A stretch of 64,000 bases of DNA from Podarcis raffonei (lineage: Eukaryota; Chordata; Lepidosauria; Squamata; Lacertidae): the NCBI RefSeq assembly GCF_027172205.1, contig NC_070607.1, positions 19,072,069 to 19,136,068 of the forward strand. The letters run 5' to 3'. Below, piece after piece: positions 10,827 to 21,907 of the stretch. A program made the translations under genes and the position numbers. The notes beneath the pieces were generated by a model that made no database searches, had not been told where the DNA came from, and saw only the letters and a list, made by a program, of their open reading frames with translations. Every line of letters starts with the position of its first letter. Position 1 is the first letter of the stretch.

Positions 10827-11137
10827 CAGTGGTCAGCAAACTTTTTCAGTAGGGGACCGGTCCACTGTCCCTTAGACCTTGTGGGGGGCCGGACTATATT
10901 TTGAAAAAAAAAAATGAACGAATTGCTATGCCCCACAAATAACCCAGAGATGCATTTTAAATAAAAGCACACATTCTACTCATGTAAATACACCAGGCAG
11001 GCCCCACAAATAACTCAGAGATGCATTTTAAATAAAAGGGCACATCCTACTCATGTAAAAACATGCTGATTCCTGGGCTGGATTTAAAAGGCGATTAGAC
11101 CAGATCTGGCCCCTGGACCTTCGTTTGCCTACCCATG
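10827..11137 (+). mobile_element. hAT MITE with internal duplication
   Basis: Ends CAGTGGTCAGCAAACT and GTTTGCCTACCCATG, the same family as 54209-54460 and 63752-64000. Flanks TTTGAAAG and TTCTAAAG are a decayed 8-bp duplication. A ~65-bp internal block ('gccccacaaataac(c/t)cagagatgcat...') is present twice in tandem, unlike the other copies. Confidence 0.85.
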
Positions 11138-11425
11138 TTCTAAAGATTATTTATTACAGAACAATTTACATAGAAGATAAACACAACAAACTTTTTCTAG
11201 AAAGATAACACAGGGCCTGGGGAGTTGTGATGACTTGCAAGGGTGCAGGAGCTGCCACCGATCAAAACCCAAAGCCAGATTTTATATATTGCTTGATACC
11301 AACTCAAACCTTTGAGGACACAGAAGGTTCTACTTGTGATCCAGCGAATGCCGGTAAACATTCCCTGGAGATCAATTTTGTTTCTGGCCTCACCCACCAC
11401 TGGATTTGGTCCCACCTACTGCAGA
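11138..11425. other. Unassigned stretch
   Basis: No gene or repeat recognised. Confidence 0.4.
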
Positions 11426-11593
11426 CCCTCCAAGTGTCCCTGGACAGTCCCAGATTTACAGAGGCCATTCCAGTTTCTGATTTGATCCCAGAATGTCCTG
11501 CTTTTCCTTAGGACACCTCTTATTTTCACTGGGGGGAAAATTTTGGAGGGTATGGTAGAATGTCCCTGTTTTCATCAAAGAAATGTTGGAGGG
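11426..11593 (-). mobile_element. CCCTCCAA-ended MITE
   Basis: Starts CCCTCCAAGTGTCCCTGGAC and ends AAATGTTGGAGGG, with family phrases 'cagtcccagatttacag' and 'gatttgatccca'. The right end carries a partial duplication of the terminal ~45 bp. Transposon superfamily not determined. Confidence 0.75.
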
Positions 11594-11722
11594 TATAGGA
11601 AAAGAGCCACGGTGAACACCAACGTTACGCTGCTTGTGTAAACGGAGGAAAACAGTGTGGAGAATACAGTGTGAGAGAACGGACAGTCAGACACCATTTT
11701 GTTTATGGCTGCAAAACAGATA

Positions 11723-11975
11723 CAGTGGTACCTCGCAAGACGAATGCCTCATAAGACGAAAAACTCGCAAGACGAAAGAGTTTTTCATTTTTTGAGTTGC
11801 TTCGCAAGACGAATTTCCCTATGGGCTTGCTTCACAAGACAAAAACGTCTTGCGAGTTTGTTTCCTTTTTCTTAAAATCGTTAATACCCAGGGAATCCGT
11901 GCTTCGCAAGACGAAAAATTCGCAAGACGAAAAAACTCGCAGAACGAATTAATTTCGTCTTGCAAGGTACCACTG
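11723..11975. mobile_element. Pogo/Tigger-like MITE, CTCGCAAGACGAA subfamily
   Basis: Ends CAGTGGTACCTCGCAAGACG and GCAAGGTACCACTG, with TA duplicated at both flanks. The interior repeats 'cgcaagacgaa', making it nearly self-complementary. The terminal CAGTGGTACCTCG and TA target fit the pogo group of Tc1/mariner (inference). Confidence 0.88.
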
Positions 11976-13179
11976 TACGTTAGTCCCTGTTGCATACAGT
12001 AATATGGTAGCAACTAGCCTCTGCCGGGGTTCAAAAGCAGTATAAATCCTATTCAATTTAAAAGGAGAGAAAATGTAGGCCTTGCTTCTCTCACTGAATC
12101 TCGGGGAACACTGTACCCTCACTGGCGAATTTGCTAGTGAGGAAATTTGCCGTCTCCTTGTTATAAGGGACTTTCCCCAGCCTTATTAATCTGTCGGCGT
12201 GGCATAAAGCCTCATTCATTATTCATAATCATCCAGTCAGAGGGCACCACGAGACCAGATAAATTCTCACCTAAATGACAATGGCTGACAGGGCCTAGGG
12301 TTTTATAGCCCTTCTCCTGCCATAGCAAGGTGCTATGGGCAAAGGTCCAGAATGATCTCCCGCTAATGACCAATGTGATATACGAGCCGTTGCTGATTTC
12401 CTGACACGGGGTATATTCTCAGCTGAGCATCCAGCTTGGTCTCATCGAGCAAGAAAGAGGGATTTGACAGGCGAGGTGCACTTCTCCTCTGCAGTCGGGA
12501 GCTAATGGGTTAATTCCAAGCTGGACAATTGACAGCAAAGCTAAAATCCCAGAGAGAGAAAGAGAGGGGTGGGAAAGGGGGGGTGTGAGGTGGGGAGGGA
12601 GGAGGATGGTAATCTTGGCAGAAATCTGTAAATCCTAACCATGCTGATGGGCAAATAAGCATGTGTTTCTTCCTTCTGAAAACCTGCTTCCTTTTTGTCA
12701 CCCAGAGGGCTGGATAATTGTGACCCCAGAAGCCTGTAAATTGCTTTATAAAAATCAATTGTCGGAAGCTGAAGGGTATTAATTGTCCTTTCCCTCCCTC
12801 AAAGGAAGTGTTTGTATATGTCTATATCGAGACAGATATAGATATAAAGATAATGGAGATAGCTTCTTTGACGCCGTGAAAAGTAAACGAAAAGCTTCTT
12901 CTGTTTAGGTACCCATGATTGCGCTATCCACTAGGACCCAAAGTCTTGTTTTGGGTCAGTCAGTTCTTGGTCAAGACCCTATGAGTGCATAAGGCCATAG
13001 GGACACAGATTGTTCAGTCCTCCGACATCTTGTCATCCATAACTGAAGCAGCTTCCTCACTGTGCCTAAGGGTAAGAACGGGCCTGATTCTGCCACAGCT
13101 TCTGCTTTATTGACCCATGTTAGAAAGACAAACTCAATTTTTAAAAGAAGCTATTCAGTTTAACATGTTGTGTTCAGGC
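11976..13179. other. Repeat-poor stretch, candidate conserved non-coding
   Basis: No mobile element recognised. 12170-12290 and 12360-12530 have even base composition with homeobox-like ATTCATTATTCATAAT and TTAATTG motifs. This is compatible with regulatory sequence, but conservation cannot be judged from one genome. 12830-12850 is a small (GATATA) tract. Confidence 0.35.
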
Positions 13180-13745
13180 TATATTGCACCCTAGGCAAGG
13201 CTAACTACTTGATCCCAACCCCCAAATTACTAATTTCGATTTTCAAAGACAGATGTCTTGTCGAAAAAATGGTAAGCAACGAAACTTGAAACTTCTAAAT
13301 TTATTTCAAATGGCAAGAATAGGCAATACAACCATCTATGATTGTTTTTCTCAAATACAAAAAGGACATTTTTTAGCACACAAATCATTTCGAATAATCT
13401 CGTGAACTTTCAAATCTCTTAAAAGTCACCATTTCAGGCATATCAAAATCTTATTATATGTGCCTTTCCCTTTGTAAATTTTGTCACAAATTCTTCCAGC
13501 TCAGGGGATACTTGGGCGTGTTCAACTGACAGAGTTGCCAAGCCAACTAGACTCTTTGGCAACACTTTTAAGCGAGTTTCTATAAGTTTGAGCTTTGAGA
13601 AATTACGTTTGAAATATAAAATGCAAGTAACATATCACCAGAAATTTATAAGATATAAGAAAAACTAATCTGTATAAAACTGTGCTCCTCAAAGGCCGGT
13701 ACTGCGCCCCTTAGAGGTCTGCACCCTTGGCGATTACCTAGTTGG
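13180..13745 (-). mobile_element. hAT transposase remnant (C-terminal region)
   Basis: On the minus strand about 13443-13615 reads FKRNFSKLKLIETRLK, then SLVGLATLSVEHAQ, SPELEEFVTKFTKGKAH. This matches the hAT (ZBED/ZMYM-type) dimerisation region, whose usual form is SKLKLIK..LRS.M.QERL..LALLSIE. There is no start codon in this frame and no full domain, and the flanking sequence is eroded, so it is a dead fragment. CACCCTAGG near 13190 may be an element end. Confidence 0.6.
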
Positions 13746-14647
13746 TTCTGGTTTCAGCCATGTTTACTCAAACTCCAAAATGGCAGGGAATTGTAGCTCT
13801 AAGGACCATGCCCTTAACAGATGTGTTATTTAGGCAATATTGATATGGGATGCTATCCTGTGGTTAGTTCCAAGTTCATCAGTACCTTGGAGTTGGATGG
13901 CAGAGGACAGGAGCTAAATTCCAGATGTCTATTCACTCTATCATAGTCCAACTGGCTCCCTCTGCCTGTTGCTCACTCAATATCCAATTTATCCCTTTGC
14001 CACGAATGTAACTTTCTCTTGCAACAGATTCATGTGTGAGGGACACCCTTATGAACTTTCCTTGATTAACGCTGACCACAAAAATGCCTTTTTAAAAATA
14101 AAAACTATACAATTTGCAGGTAAACGGCACATACTCAATGTTCGTCTTGACCTAAAACACAAAGGAATTTCCCCAAAGACACAGTACAAACAGAATAGAA
14201 CGAAACAGAATAGAACGAAACCACGAATCGGCCCAGCAAAGTCTGTGGAAGAAGAAAAACACACCACTTGTCATTTTCAGAGAGTCACTCATCATGCATT
14301 TACCTCCTTGGAAATAAGTCATTTCTTCCCCAAATTCGGCATGGATCATCCTCAAACTTACCTCTCCAACACAGCCAAGTTTCAAATCAGTCCATTGAAT
14401 CATTTTCAGACTACAAGCCATTAAACCTCCCTCCCCTCCCACTTTTTTTTCATTATAATGGCAGGATGCCCTTCAGTTGACTCACCCTTAATAACATAGG
14501 GGCACAGTTGTATCCAACCTAAAAAAAAGGGGGGGGAATCCAGAAAAAAATATTTGGAGAAAGTTAGCACCCCTGAATTGTGACTGCTGAAGCCTGCTGA
14601 GACTCTTTTGATTGCTTTGGCTTGGTAAGGGCACGCATATATTCCTT
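13746..14647. other. Unassigned stretch
   Basis: A 151-codon open frame (13969-14424) has no recognised motif. It contains a perfect small tandem duplication (cagaatagaacgaaa twice, 14190-14221). 14500-14520 shares 'ttgtatccaacc' with other copies. No gene supported. Confidence 0.45.
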
Positions 14648-14980
14648 AAAGGTAAAGGTAAAGGGACCCCTGACCATTAGGTCCAGTCGTGGCCGACTCT
14701 GGGGTTGCGGCGCTCATCTTGCTCATCTTCCGGGTCATGTGGCCAGCATGACTAAGCCGCTTCTGGCGAACCAGAGCAGCATACGGAAACGCCGTTTACC
14801 TTCCCACCGGAGCGGTACCTATTTATCTATATGCACTTTGACGTGCTTTTGAACTGCTAGGTTGGCAGGAGCAGGGACTGAGCAACAGGAGCCCGCCCTG
14901 TCGTGGGGATTTGAACTGCCGACCTTCTGATTGGCAAGTCCTAGGCTCTCTCGTTTAACCCACAGCACCACCTGCGTCCC
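14648..14980 (-). mobile_element. Sauria SINE, near full length
   Basis: Starts with GGTAAAGGTAAAGGGACCCC (tail complement) and ends with 'cacagcaccacctgcgtccc' (head complement). Box B complement 'ggggatttgaactgccgacc' is present. A short TTCCTTA lies at both flanks. Confidence 0.95.
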
Positions 14981-15044
14981 CCATGTCTTCCTTAGCAATT
15001 TGTAAAACTATATGGTAACACAGTGCAGAGAATTTATGTAGATC

Positions 15045-15193
15045 CAGTGCTTTTTTTCTTTAAAAAAATGTCTACAGGTACTCTCATTTTCCTACTCATA
15101 TTGAAATACTGCCCCTCAATGAGGCCAAACTTAGATTCACAAAATGTTTAGGGGTATGCGTACCCCTACGTCCCCCCCCAGAAAAAAGCACTG
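15045..15193. mobile_element. hAT MITE, 149 bp
   Basis: Terminal inverted repeats CAGTGCTTTTTTTCT and GAAAAAAGCACTG. A perfect 8-bp target duplication TGTAGATC lies at 15037-15044 and 15194-15201, diagnostic of hAT. Confidence 0.93.
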
Positions 15194-15440
15194 TGTAGAT
15201 CACTAATGGAACTCCCTACTTATATATTTTTTACTTTAGTCTATATCTTTAGTTTATATCTTTAGTCTATCTTTATATCTTTTTTTCTCACTCTCGTTGA
15301 GGAGTCTTTTCCCAAACATGGTTCAGTCTCACAATCCTATAGTTTTATCCAGCAGGGGGAGTTCTTTTGGGCTTGTATAAAAGGCTAAACTGCTTAACTC
15401 TGCTGTTGGTCTGCAGTATCAGTAAATCATCAATCCCATA

Positions 15441-15570
15441 CCTTCCCACATTTCTCCAATGAAAATAGGGATGTCCTAAGGAAAAGAGGGACATTCCAGG
15501 ATCAAATCATGAACTGAGATGACTTCTGTAAATCTGTGACTGCCCTAGGAAAATAGGGACACTTGGAGGG
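15441..15570 (+). mobile_element. CCCTCCAA-ended MITE
   Basis: Family order 'catttctccaatgaaaataggg', 'aaaagagggacattccaggatc', 'tgtaaatctgtgactg', 'gggacacttggaggg'. The left end has decayed to CCTTCCCA. Confidence 0.75.
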
Positions 15571-16687
15571 TTTGAATTATACTATTAATAATGACTGCAT
15601 TTTTCCAACTGAAGGTAAGTGATAGCCCTGAAAGAAAACACAGGTGAACAATGTTAGAGGCCAAGGAAGAGAAGGAAGTGGCCCAAGTCTTATTGTTCCT
15701 TTTCAGAAAGTGCCTGCAAGTTTTCAGACATGAGGCCTAGCCACTTGCCTAGCAACTTTAAATTAAGTCATCTCACACAATTATCTCAAGTTATAGCAAA
15801 CACATCACTTCCTAGCATGCCTCCCAACACTTCTCTGAGGTGATAAGAAAAGCTTCACACCTTGGGGCAATCAAATTATCATATGATAAGGGTAACTTGT
15901 GAACTCTCCCCAAGATGCTCAGGAAATAGATTTGTAGTGTGAGTGACCAATATATCGAGTGTGTATTTTAGTCCATCTTTCCCAAGACTGTGCATAGAAT
16001 GGAAAGAAATCCCTGTGGTAAATCTAGTTTGCTGGAAATGTTCTTTGCCACATGACTGGGGAAGTTTTGACGAAGGTTTTCCAGAATAATGTCAATTAAC
16101 AATACTGCTCTTAGCCACTGGGAAAGATAATGACGAGACAGTGCTTAAAAAACAGGGCAATTCATGAGTGCTAGAAAAAGAGTCTGAAATGGTAAGTTAG
16201 AGTTGTAACCCAGACGGTGGAAAGCAACATGGCATGAGATCAAAGCTTCTTAATATTCCATATTGTCACCCCCTCTGTTTTCATTGTTGACGCTCATGTG
16301 GCCAAAACAGAAGCACACATCCTGAAGAAAGAGGTACCAGCAGGCTTTGGAGAAGCCCAAGGTTTGCAAAAGTGCACACAATATTTAGGGGACAAGACCG
16401 TGGATGGGTGGACAAACAAACAAACAAACCCCAGCCCAATGAGGATTAAACTTGCTCATTGGTTACAGGCTGAGCTGAGCAGGAGAAGAACATAAGAGGC
16501 AAGCAATGGAATGGAGTGACTGGGATCCCTGCAAAGTGTTTGGGTTGTTAAGCATCCCTTGAGAGGTCCTTCAGACTTTAATGCTAAGCTCTAGAAAGGG
16601 AGAGCCTTCCTTTCTCCCTGTATTCTCCTCATGGTTCATTAACTAGCATCCTTTAATATGGGTGAGTTACATCTCACTTCATATGGA
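15571..16687. other. Unassigned stretch
   Basis: No mobile element or gene recognised over about 1.1 kb. The stretch near 15700-16000 is repeat-poor. Confidence 0.45.
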
Positions 16688-16798
16688 GCCAGTACTATTT
16701 TTCTAGAAAAAGAGGTGCTGGAACCCACCATGGATGGCAATGGCACCCAGGTACCGGAACTGAGTCCCAGTAAGTTCCAGCTGAAAAACAATCTGCTA
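16688..16798 (-). mobile_element. hAT-like MITE remnant
   Basis: Inverted ends around 'tctagaaaaagaggtgctggaac' and 'gttccagctgaaaaaca'. Its reverse complement matches the sequence that hosts the L1 at 10150-10825 ('cagctggaacttt', 'actcagttcc', 'gggcaccattgccat'). Confidence 0.6.
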
Positions 16799-16811
16799 AA
16801 TAAAAATGTCT

Positions 16812-17228
16812 TCACTGAGAGCTGGGCCATAAAGAAGGTTGGTCGCCAAAGAATTGATGCTTTTGAATTATGGTGCTGGAGGAGACTCTGGAGAGTCCCA
16901 TGGACTGCAAGAAAATCAAAACTATCCATTCTTAAGGAAATCAGCCCTGAGTGCTCACTGGAAGGACAGATCCTGAAGCTGAGGCTCCAATACTTTGGCC
17001 ACCTCATGAGAAGAGAAGACTCCCTGGAAAAGACCCTGATGTTGGGAAAGACGGAGGGCACAAGGAGAAGGGGACGACAGAGGACGAGATGGTTGGACAG
17101 TGTTCTCGAAGCTACCAGCATGAGTTTGACTAAACTGCGGGAGGCAGTGAAAGACAGGAGTGCCTGGCATGCTCTGGTCCATGGGGTCATGAAGAGTTGG
17201 ACACGACTAAACGACTAAACAACAACAA
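16812..17228 (+). mobile_element. BovB (RTE) LINE, 5' truncated
   Basis: An open plus-strand frame contains WAIKKVGRQRIDAFELWCW, RRLWRVPWTARKSKLSILKE, LQYFGHLMRREDSLEKTLML, TRRRGRQRTRWLDSVLEATS and the end VMKSWTRLND. It is followed by CGACTAAACGACTAAACAAC and an (AAC)n tail. This is the last ~130 codons of BovB ORF2 in good repair. Confidence 0.96.
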
Positions 17229-17585
17229 CACTAATCAGTGGATGGTATCTGAAGCCTCGCAAGGCAAAACATTCCCCAATATTAGTACAACCACCATGAA
17301 GGCCAAATCTCTCCACACCAGGAACTGTGCCTTCCTCTTTGATCAGAAACAGAGAAGAGCCTCCTCCTTAGTCCTAGGGAGCAAGTAGGCAGGTCCATGC
17401 TTTACCCAAGTCATTTAGGGATTTAAATTGTACCCAGAAGCCACTGGTGTAACATGGAGCCATGGATCTAACATCTTTGCAGTCTCATTCTGGTCCAACT
17501 GGAGCTCCTTAAGACTTTTCCATGGTGGCCCTGCCTAGAGTGCATTGCAGCGATCTGAAGCCTGTCTTGGCATCAAGCAGTATAA
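17229..17585. other. Unassigned stretch
   Basis: No gene. 17480-17580 shares words with L2-type 'gcagtctcattctggtccaactgga' sequence but is too short to assign. Confidence 0.35.
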
Positions 17586-17769
17586 AAAGGTAAAGGGTCC
17601 AGTCGCAGACGACTCTGGGATTGCAGAGCTCATCTTGCTGTATTGGCTGAGGGAGCCAGCATGCAGCTTCCGGGTCATGTGGCCAGCATGACTAAGCCAC
17701 TTCTGACGAACCAGAGCAGCACACAGAAACGCCATTTACCTTCCTGCCACAGAGGTACCTATTTATCTA
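17586..17769 (-). mobile_element. Sauria SINE, interrupted
   Basis: Tail and body complement ('gactctgggattgcagagctc', 'catgtggccagcatgactaagcc', 'aggtacctatttatct') ends exactly where the next MITE starts. The head does not clearly resume after 18012. Confidence 0.88.
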
Positions 17770-18012
17770 CAGTGGTACCTCGGGTTAAGTACTTATTTCG
17801 TTCTGGAGGTCCGTTCTTAACCTGAAACTTGTTCTTAACCTGAAGCACCACTTTAGTTAATGGGGGCTGCTGCTGCTGCCGTGCCACCGCCGCACAATTT
17901 CTGTTCTCATCCTGAAACAAAGTTCTTAACCTGAGGTACTATTTCTGGGTTAGCGGAGTCTGTAACCTGAAGTGTATGTAACCTGAAGCATATATAACCC
18001 GAGGTACCACTG
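17770..18012. mobile_element. Pogo/Tigger-like MITE
   Basis: Ends CAGTGGTACCTCGGGTTAAG and CCCGAGGTACCACTG. TA lies on the left; the right flank is TG (mutated). It inserted into the Sauria SINE body. Confidence 0.9.
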
Positions 18013-18848
18013 TGTTAGCAGGAGCTGATTGGAGCCGCACAAGATGGCAAAGGGTGCAAGGCGGTTCTATTCCGCTTGACAGATTGGGAGAAAGGATGCT
18101 ATTTGAGCACTATCCACCAGGGTCAAGTTTAAATAGCCACTGCAATATAAAAATCAGTGCTTGTAAAGGTGGTGGTGGTGGCTTCTCTCCATCCTGCCCC
18201 CTCCACCCCACAAAAGGAAAACAACCTTTCTGTGTCGTGTTCAGTTCTGTGACTTCTCTGCATACACATTTGGAGCTGATGGTCTCTCTTAGCGACATCA
18301 AGACCACCGTCCCCCTGAACCAAAAGCCAAACTGCATCTCCTTCGACAACAAGCCACAATGACGCTTGTTGTTTCGTGCGTTCTCGCTTTTGCCGGCTTC
18401 AGTCACACTGTGAAGTCTCAGTTCCCCGGTCCTTTGCCTTGGGCTAATAGTTTGTAATAAAGCTCAGTCTCTAAAATGACAAATATAAATGGAGCAAGGA
18501 ACGCCGTAAAAGAGAAAGATGAAAACATTCTAACTCCCCCCTCCCTGCTTTCCACACTCTGGAGTCTCTCTCTGGGGCCTGCTGATTTATCAAGCAACTA
18601 GCGAGACACGCATGAAGCCACCTCTGCGCTGTTCAGCTCTAGCTACCATTTGCTCTCTCTAGCACTGCTGAGGTACCATTCATCAAAGGAGACTGGCTTC
18701 AAAACAATGCAGCGTCAATGCCGGTAATCGATCCAAGGAAACAAGTCACTTCACAGACACCACCACAGGCCTACTCACTGCCGTACCTAGCTAGCTAACT
18801 ATTATTTTTTTTTAAGTATAGTGATGGGCCTGGAAGCCTTTTTACATA
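18013..18848. other. Unassigned stretch
   Basis: No gene or repeat recognised. A small (GGT)n is at 18169-18182. Confidence 0.4.
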
Positions 18849-19343
18849 CCGTATTTTTCGCTCTATAGAACGCACTTTTCCCCCTCCAAAAATTGAGGGG
18901 AAATGTGTGTGCGTCCTATGGAGCAAATGCAGGCTCCTTGGCTTCAGCGATAGCAATGCTAAGCCTCCGAAGCGCAGAGGGAGCGCTCCCTCCGCGCTCC
19001 GGAGGCTTCGAGTTGCTTTCGCTGAAGCCTGGAGAGCGAGAGGCGTCGGTGTGCACCGACCCCTCTCGCTCTCCAGGCTTCAGGGATAGCCGTGCACAGC
19101 CCCTCCGGCAGGGAGAGGCTGTACGGGGCTAAAGCGGAAACCAAAACAGCGAGAGGGATCCATCCTGCTCGCTGCCTTGGCTTGTGCCATAGCCCCGCGC
19201 AACCCCTCTGGAAGGGAGAGGTTGCGCAGCCTGTACGCTACTCTTTGGGGCTGGGGGGGGAATAAGATTTTTTTTCTTGATTCCCCCCCTAAAAACTAGG
19301 TGCGCCCTATGGTCTGGTGCGCCCTATGGAGCGAAAAATACGG
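18849..19343. mobile_element. CCGTATTTTTCGC-type MITE
   Basis: Ends CCGTATTTTTCGCTCTATAG and CCTATGGAGCGAAAAATACGG-type, with TA on both sides. The left ~220 bp match the copy at 7100-7628 closely; the right interior differs. Confidence 0.87.
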
Positions 19344-19374
19344 TACTTATTTTCATAGGGGAAGAATTAAATAT

Positions 19375-19990
19375 TGTTGGTATCTGTCTGTCTCAAGAGA
19401 TAATGGAGTGCTCCTCTGAGGGTGAAGTCAAACCACTGAGTTAGCAGCAATGAAGTGACCTCTCCGGAACGCAAGCCTGGGCAGTGTGTATGGAGGTCCT
19501 GGGCTGCCTGCCTGCTTCATGGCCTCACTGATGTGCTTCAAAGGAAGGGAGAGCAATACGTTTGGCACCAGCGTGGCTGCAGGAGTTTCCAGAAGGAGGC
19601 GTACAAACCACTATCCAACTGTCTTAGGGATTCCACTCCAGACTTGTGTAGCCTTAGCCTTTTCTTCTCCTGAAGATCTCCTGCAAGGCAGTGGAGGTTC
19701 AGGACCAGAGTTTTCCTTCTCCTAGAAGGGCTGCCTTCCCAGATTGATGAGCCTCGCCTGCTCCTCACTTTCCTCTACAGCTTGTGCAGAAACCGCCTTC
19801 TTGACCATTGGATCCCACCATTAGACCCGTCTGCTCAACCCACCAGAGCCTGTCTTCACATGCAGGCAAAGTCCCTAACTCACTGAGGGTTGAGACCCAT
19901 CGACTACCCTCACCTGGTTTAGCTGGCCAGTCAAAAACATTCCAGGGGTGAGACCGCTGTCACACGCTGAAAGCTTGTAGGAGCCACATG
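19375..19990 (+). repeat. Dispersed repeat, longer copy of 9320-9465
   Basis: Begins 'tctgtctcaagagataatgg' and keeps the same order of blocks as 9320-9465, then continues about 500 bp further. No coding motif seen. Class unknown. Confidence 0.6.
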
Positions 19991-20239
19991 TGAGAAAAGG
20001 GTGCAGGGTGGGGACCAAAGGTGGACAAATCACCCCAGAAGGAGCATAACATGTCCCCCACCAGAGTTACTACACCTTCCCAACACCCCATACACCCCAG
20101 AATTCAACATAGTGTTATGGTCATCATTTCATCAGTGCAAGCTTGCCACTGCCTTCCCCTCACATGCTTTTTGGGGTTCTCCTGTTCTCTACCCCCCCAG
20201 GCAGTTAGAAGGGGAGGGAGGGAAGCCGCATTGCGTTAG

Positions 20240-20383
20240 TGCAAGCTTCTTCAACCTCGGCCATCCAGATGTTTTGAGACTACAATTCCCATCATCCCTG
20301 ACCACTGGTCCTGCTAGCTAGGGATCACGGGAGTTGTAGGCCAAAAACATCTGGAGGGCCAAGGCTGAGGAAGCCTGCGTCAG
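20240..20383. mobile_element. Palindromic hAT-like MITE
   Basis: The left arm has 'ttcaacctcggccatccagatgttttg'; the right arm has 'caaaaacatctggagggccaagg'. The centre reads 'ggtcctgctagctagggatca'. Flanks GCGTTAGT and GCGTCAGT are a near-perfect 8-bp duplication. Confidence 0.8.
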
Positions 20384-21029
20384 TGGAAGTCCTTACACGA
20401 GCTTCCATTCGTGGGACTCATTAAGTGAATCCCATCCATAGTACAAAAGGAGCTGAAACAATATTGCAGGTTGCCTGTGTTAGCAGAGACCGCCTTTCTA
20501 CGTGTGGTGGACAGCTGAACATACCCCCGTCCCCAATTCTCCTCAGTAAATACCCGGATATTCAATGCATTCTGAAATATTTGCTGATTTCTTACCAGTT
20601 TAGAAGGGTCTTCAGCATACAGCCTACTTCCCCAAACTCCCACTGCGCACTGACAGGGGGAGGGCATGGCCATATATAATCTCCTCACCTGGCCCAGCAC
20701 TTCTCTTTCCTCTCTTCACCTCAGCACCAAGCCAGAAATGTAAGAACATCTGCATGCTTGAGCTCCATTGCTCAGACACCACCTTAAGCTAAACTTAAGC
20801 ATGTCTTTGTAGCTGCATTGCCATTTTAAGCCTGCCTGAACAAAGCTGCTGTTATCTGCTACTCCTCAACAAGTGTTCTGAGTGAGTAAATGTTATTCTT
20901 TTACTTTTTACAAGATTGTTTGTGTGATTGTTGTTTTAAAGGGAGAAAAGGGGGAAATACCAGGAGAATCCAGTCTGCCTTAAAGCATACTGGATTACTT
21001 AAACTAAAAGGCTAAAACTAGGCTTTCAT
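20384..21029. other. Unassigned stretch
   Basis: Contains a TATA-like CCATATATAATC at 20667-20682 and a U5-like AT-rich end near 20885-20935. No LTR boundaries, duplications or gene were found. Confidence 0.35.
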
Positions 21030-21103
21030 ACCCTCCAACATTTCTCCGGTGAAAATAGGGACGTCCCATTCCATAATAGGATAATTTTACTATTTATACC
21101 CCA
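21030..21103. mobile_element. MITE terminus joined to L2 tail
   Basis: About 38 bp of the CCCTCCAA MITE end ('ccctccaacatttctccggtg', 'gacgtccca') run straight into an inverted L2 tail ('ataattttactatttatacccc'). The same junction is seen at 25945, 29031 and 46772. Confidence 0.7.
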
Positions 21104-21785
21104 TACATGTCCACGGAGGCCCAGGTGAATTTTGTGCTCACTGCAGCTGTCTACCAGCTCCATCTGGTACACAGGCTGAGACCCTACCTGCCCATGGACT
21201 GTCTTGCCAGGGTGGTACATGCTCTAGTTATCTCACGCTTGGACTACTGCAATGCGCTCTATGTGGAGCTACCTTTGAAGGTGACCCAGGAACTACAATT
21301 AATCCAGAATGCGGCAGCTAGACTGGTGACTGGGAGTGGCCACCGAAACCATATAACACCAGTCCTAAAGAATCTTCATTGGCTCCCAGTACGCTTCCCA
21401 GCACAATTCAAAGTGTTGGTGTTGACCTTTAAAGCCCTAAGTGGCCTTGGCCCAGTATACCTGAAGGAGCGTCTCCACCCCCATTGTTCAGCCTGGACAC
21501 TGAGGTCCACCTCTGAGGGTCTTCTGCTGGTCCCCTCCCTGCGAGAAGTGAGGTTACAGGGAACCAGGCAGAGGGCCTTCTCGGTAGTGGTGCCCTCCCT
21601 GTGGAATGCCCTCCTTTCAGATATCAAGGAAACAAACAACTAACTGACTTTTAGAAGACGTCTGAATGCAGGCCTGTATCTGGAAGTTTTTAATGTTTAA
21701 TGTTTTAATACATTCTGATATATGCTGTGAGCCATGCAGAGTGGCTGGGGAAATCCAGCCAGATGGGCAGGATATAAATAATAAA

Positions 21786-21830
<45 letters not shown>

Positions 21831-21835
21831 GGTAC
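21104..21835 (+). mobile_element. L2-type LINE, ORF2 3' part plus UTR
   Basis: An open frame of about 178 codons has the L2-clade RT thumb/C-terminal motifs: AVYQLHLVHRLRPYL, LARVVHALVISRLDYCNALY, LQLIQNAAARLVTGSGHRNH, LHWLPVRFPAQFKVLVLTFK and RQRAFSVVVPSLWNALLS. It is followed by the 3' UTR 'gcagagtggctggggaaatc' and an (ATT)n tail (21787-21831). 5' truncated, otherwise well preserved. Confidence 0.93.
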
Positions 21836-21874
21836 TGATGCTGGACCTGCTAAGCATACAGTATAATCCATGCC

Positions 21875-21876
<2 letters not shown>

Positions 21877-21907
<31 letters not shown>

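Noticed and set aside
13969-14424. 151-codon open frame
   Set aside because: Contains a small tandem duplication (NRTKQNRTK) and no domain; a chance frame.
20384-20980. Second LTR candidate with TATA-like box
   Set aside because: No matching ends, no target duplication and no clear poly(A) signal.
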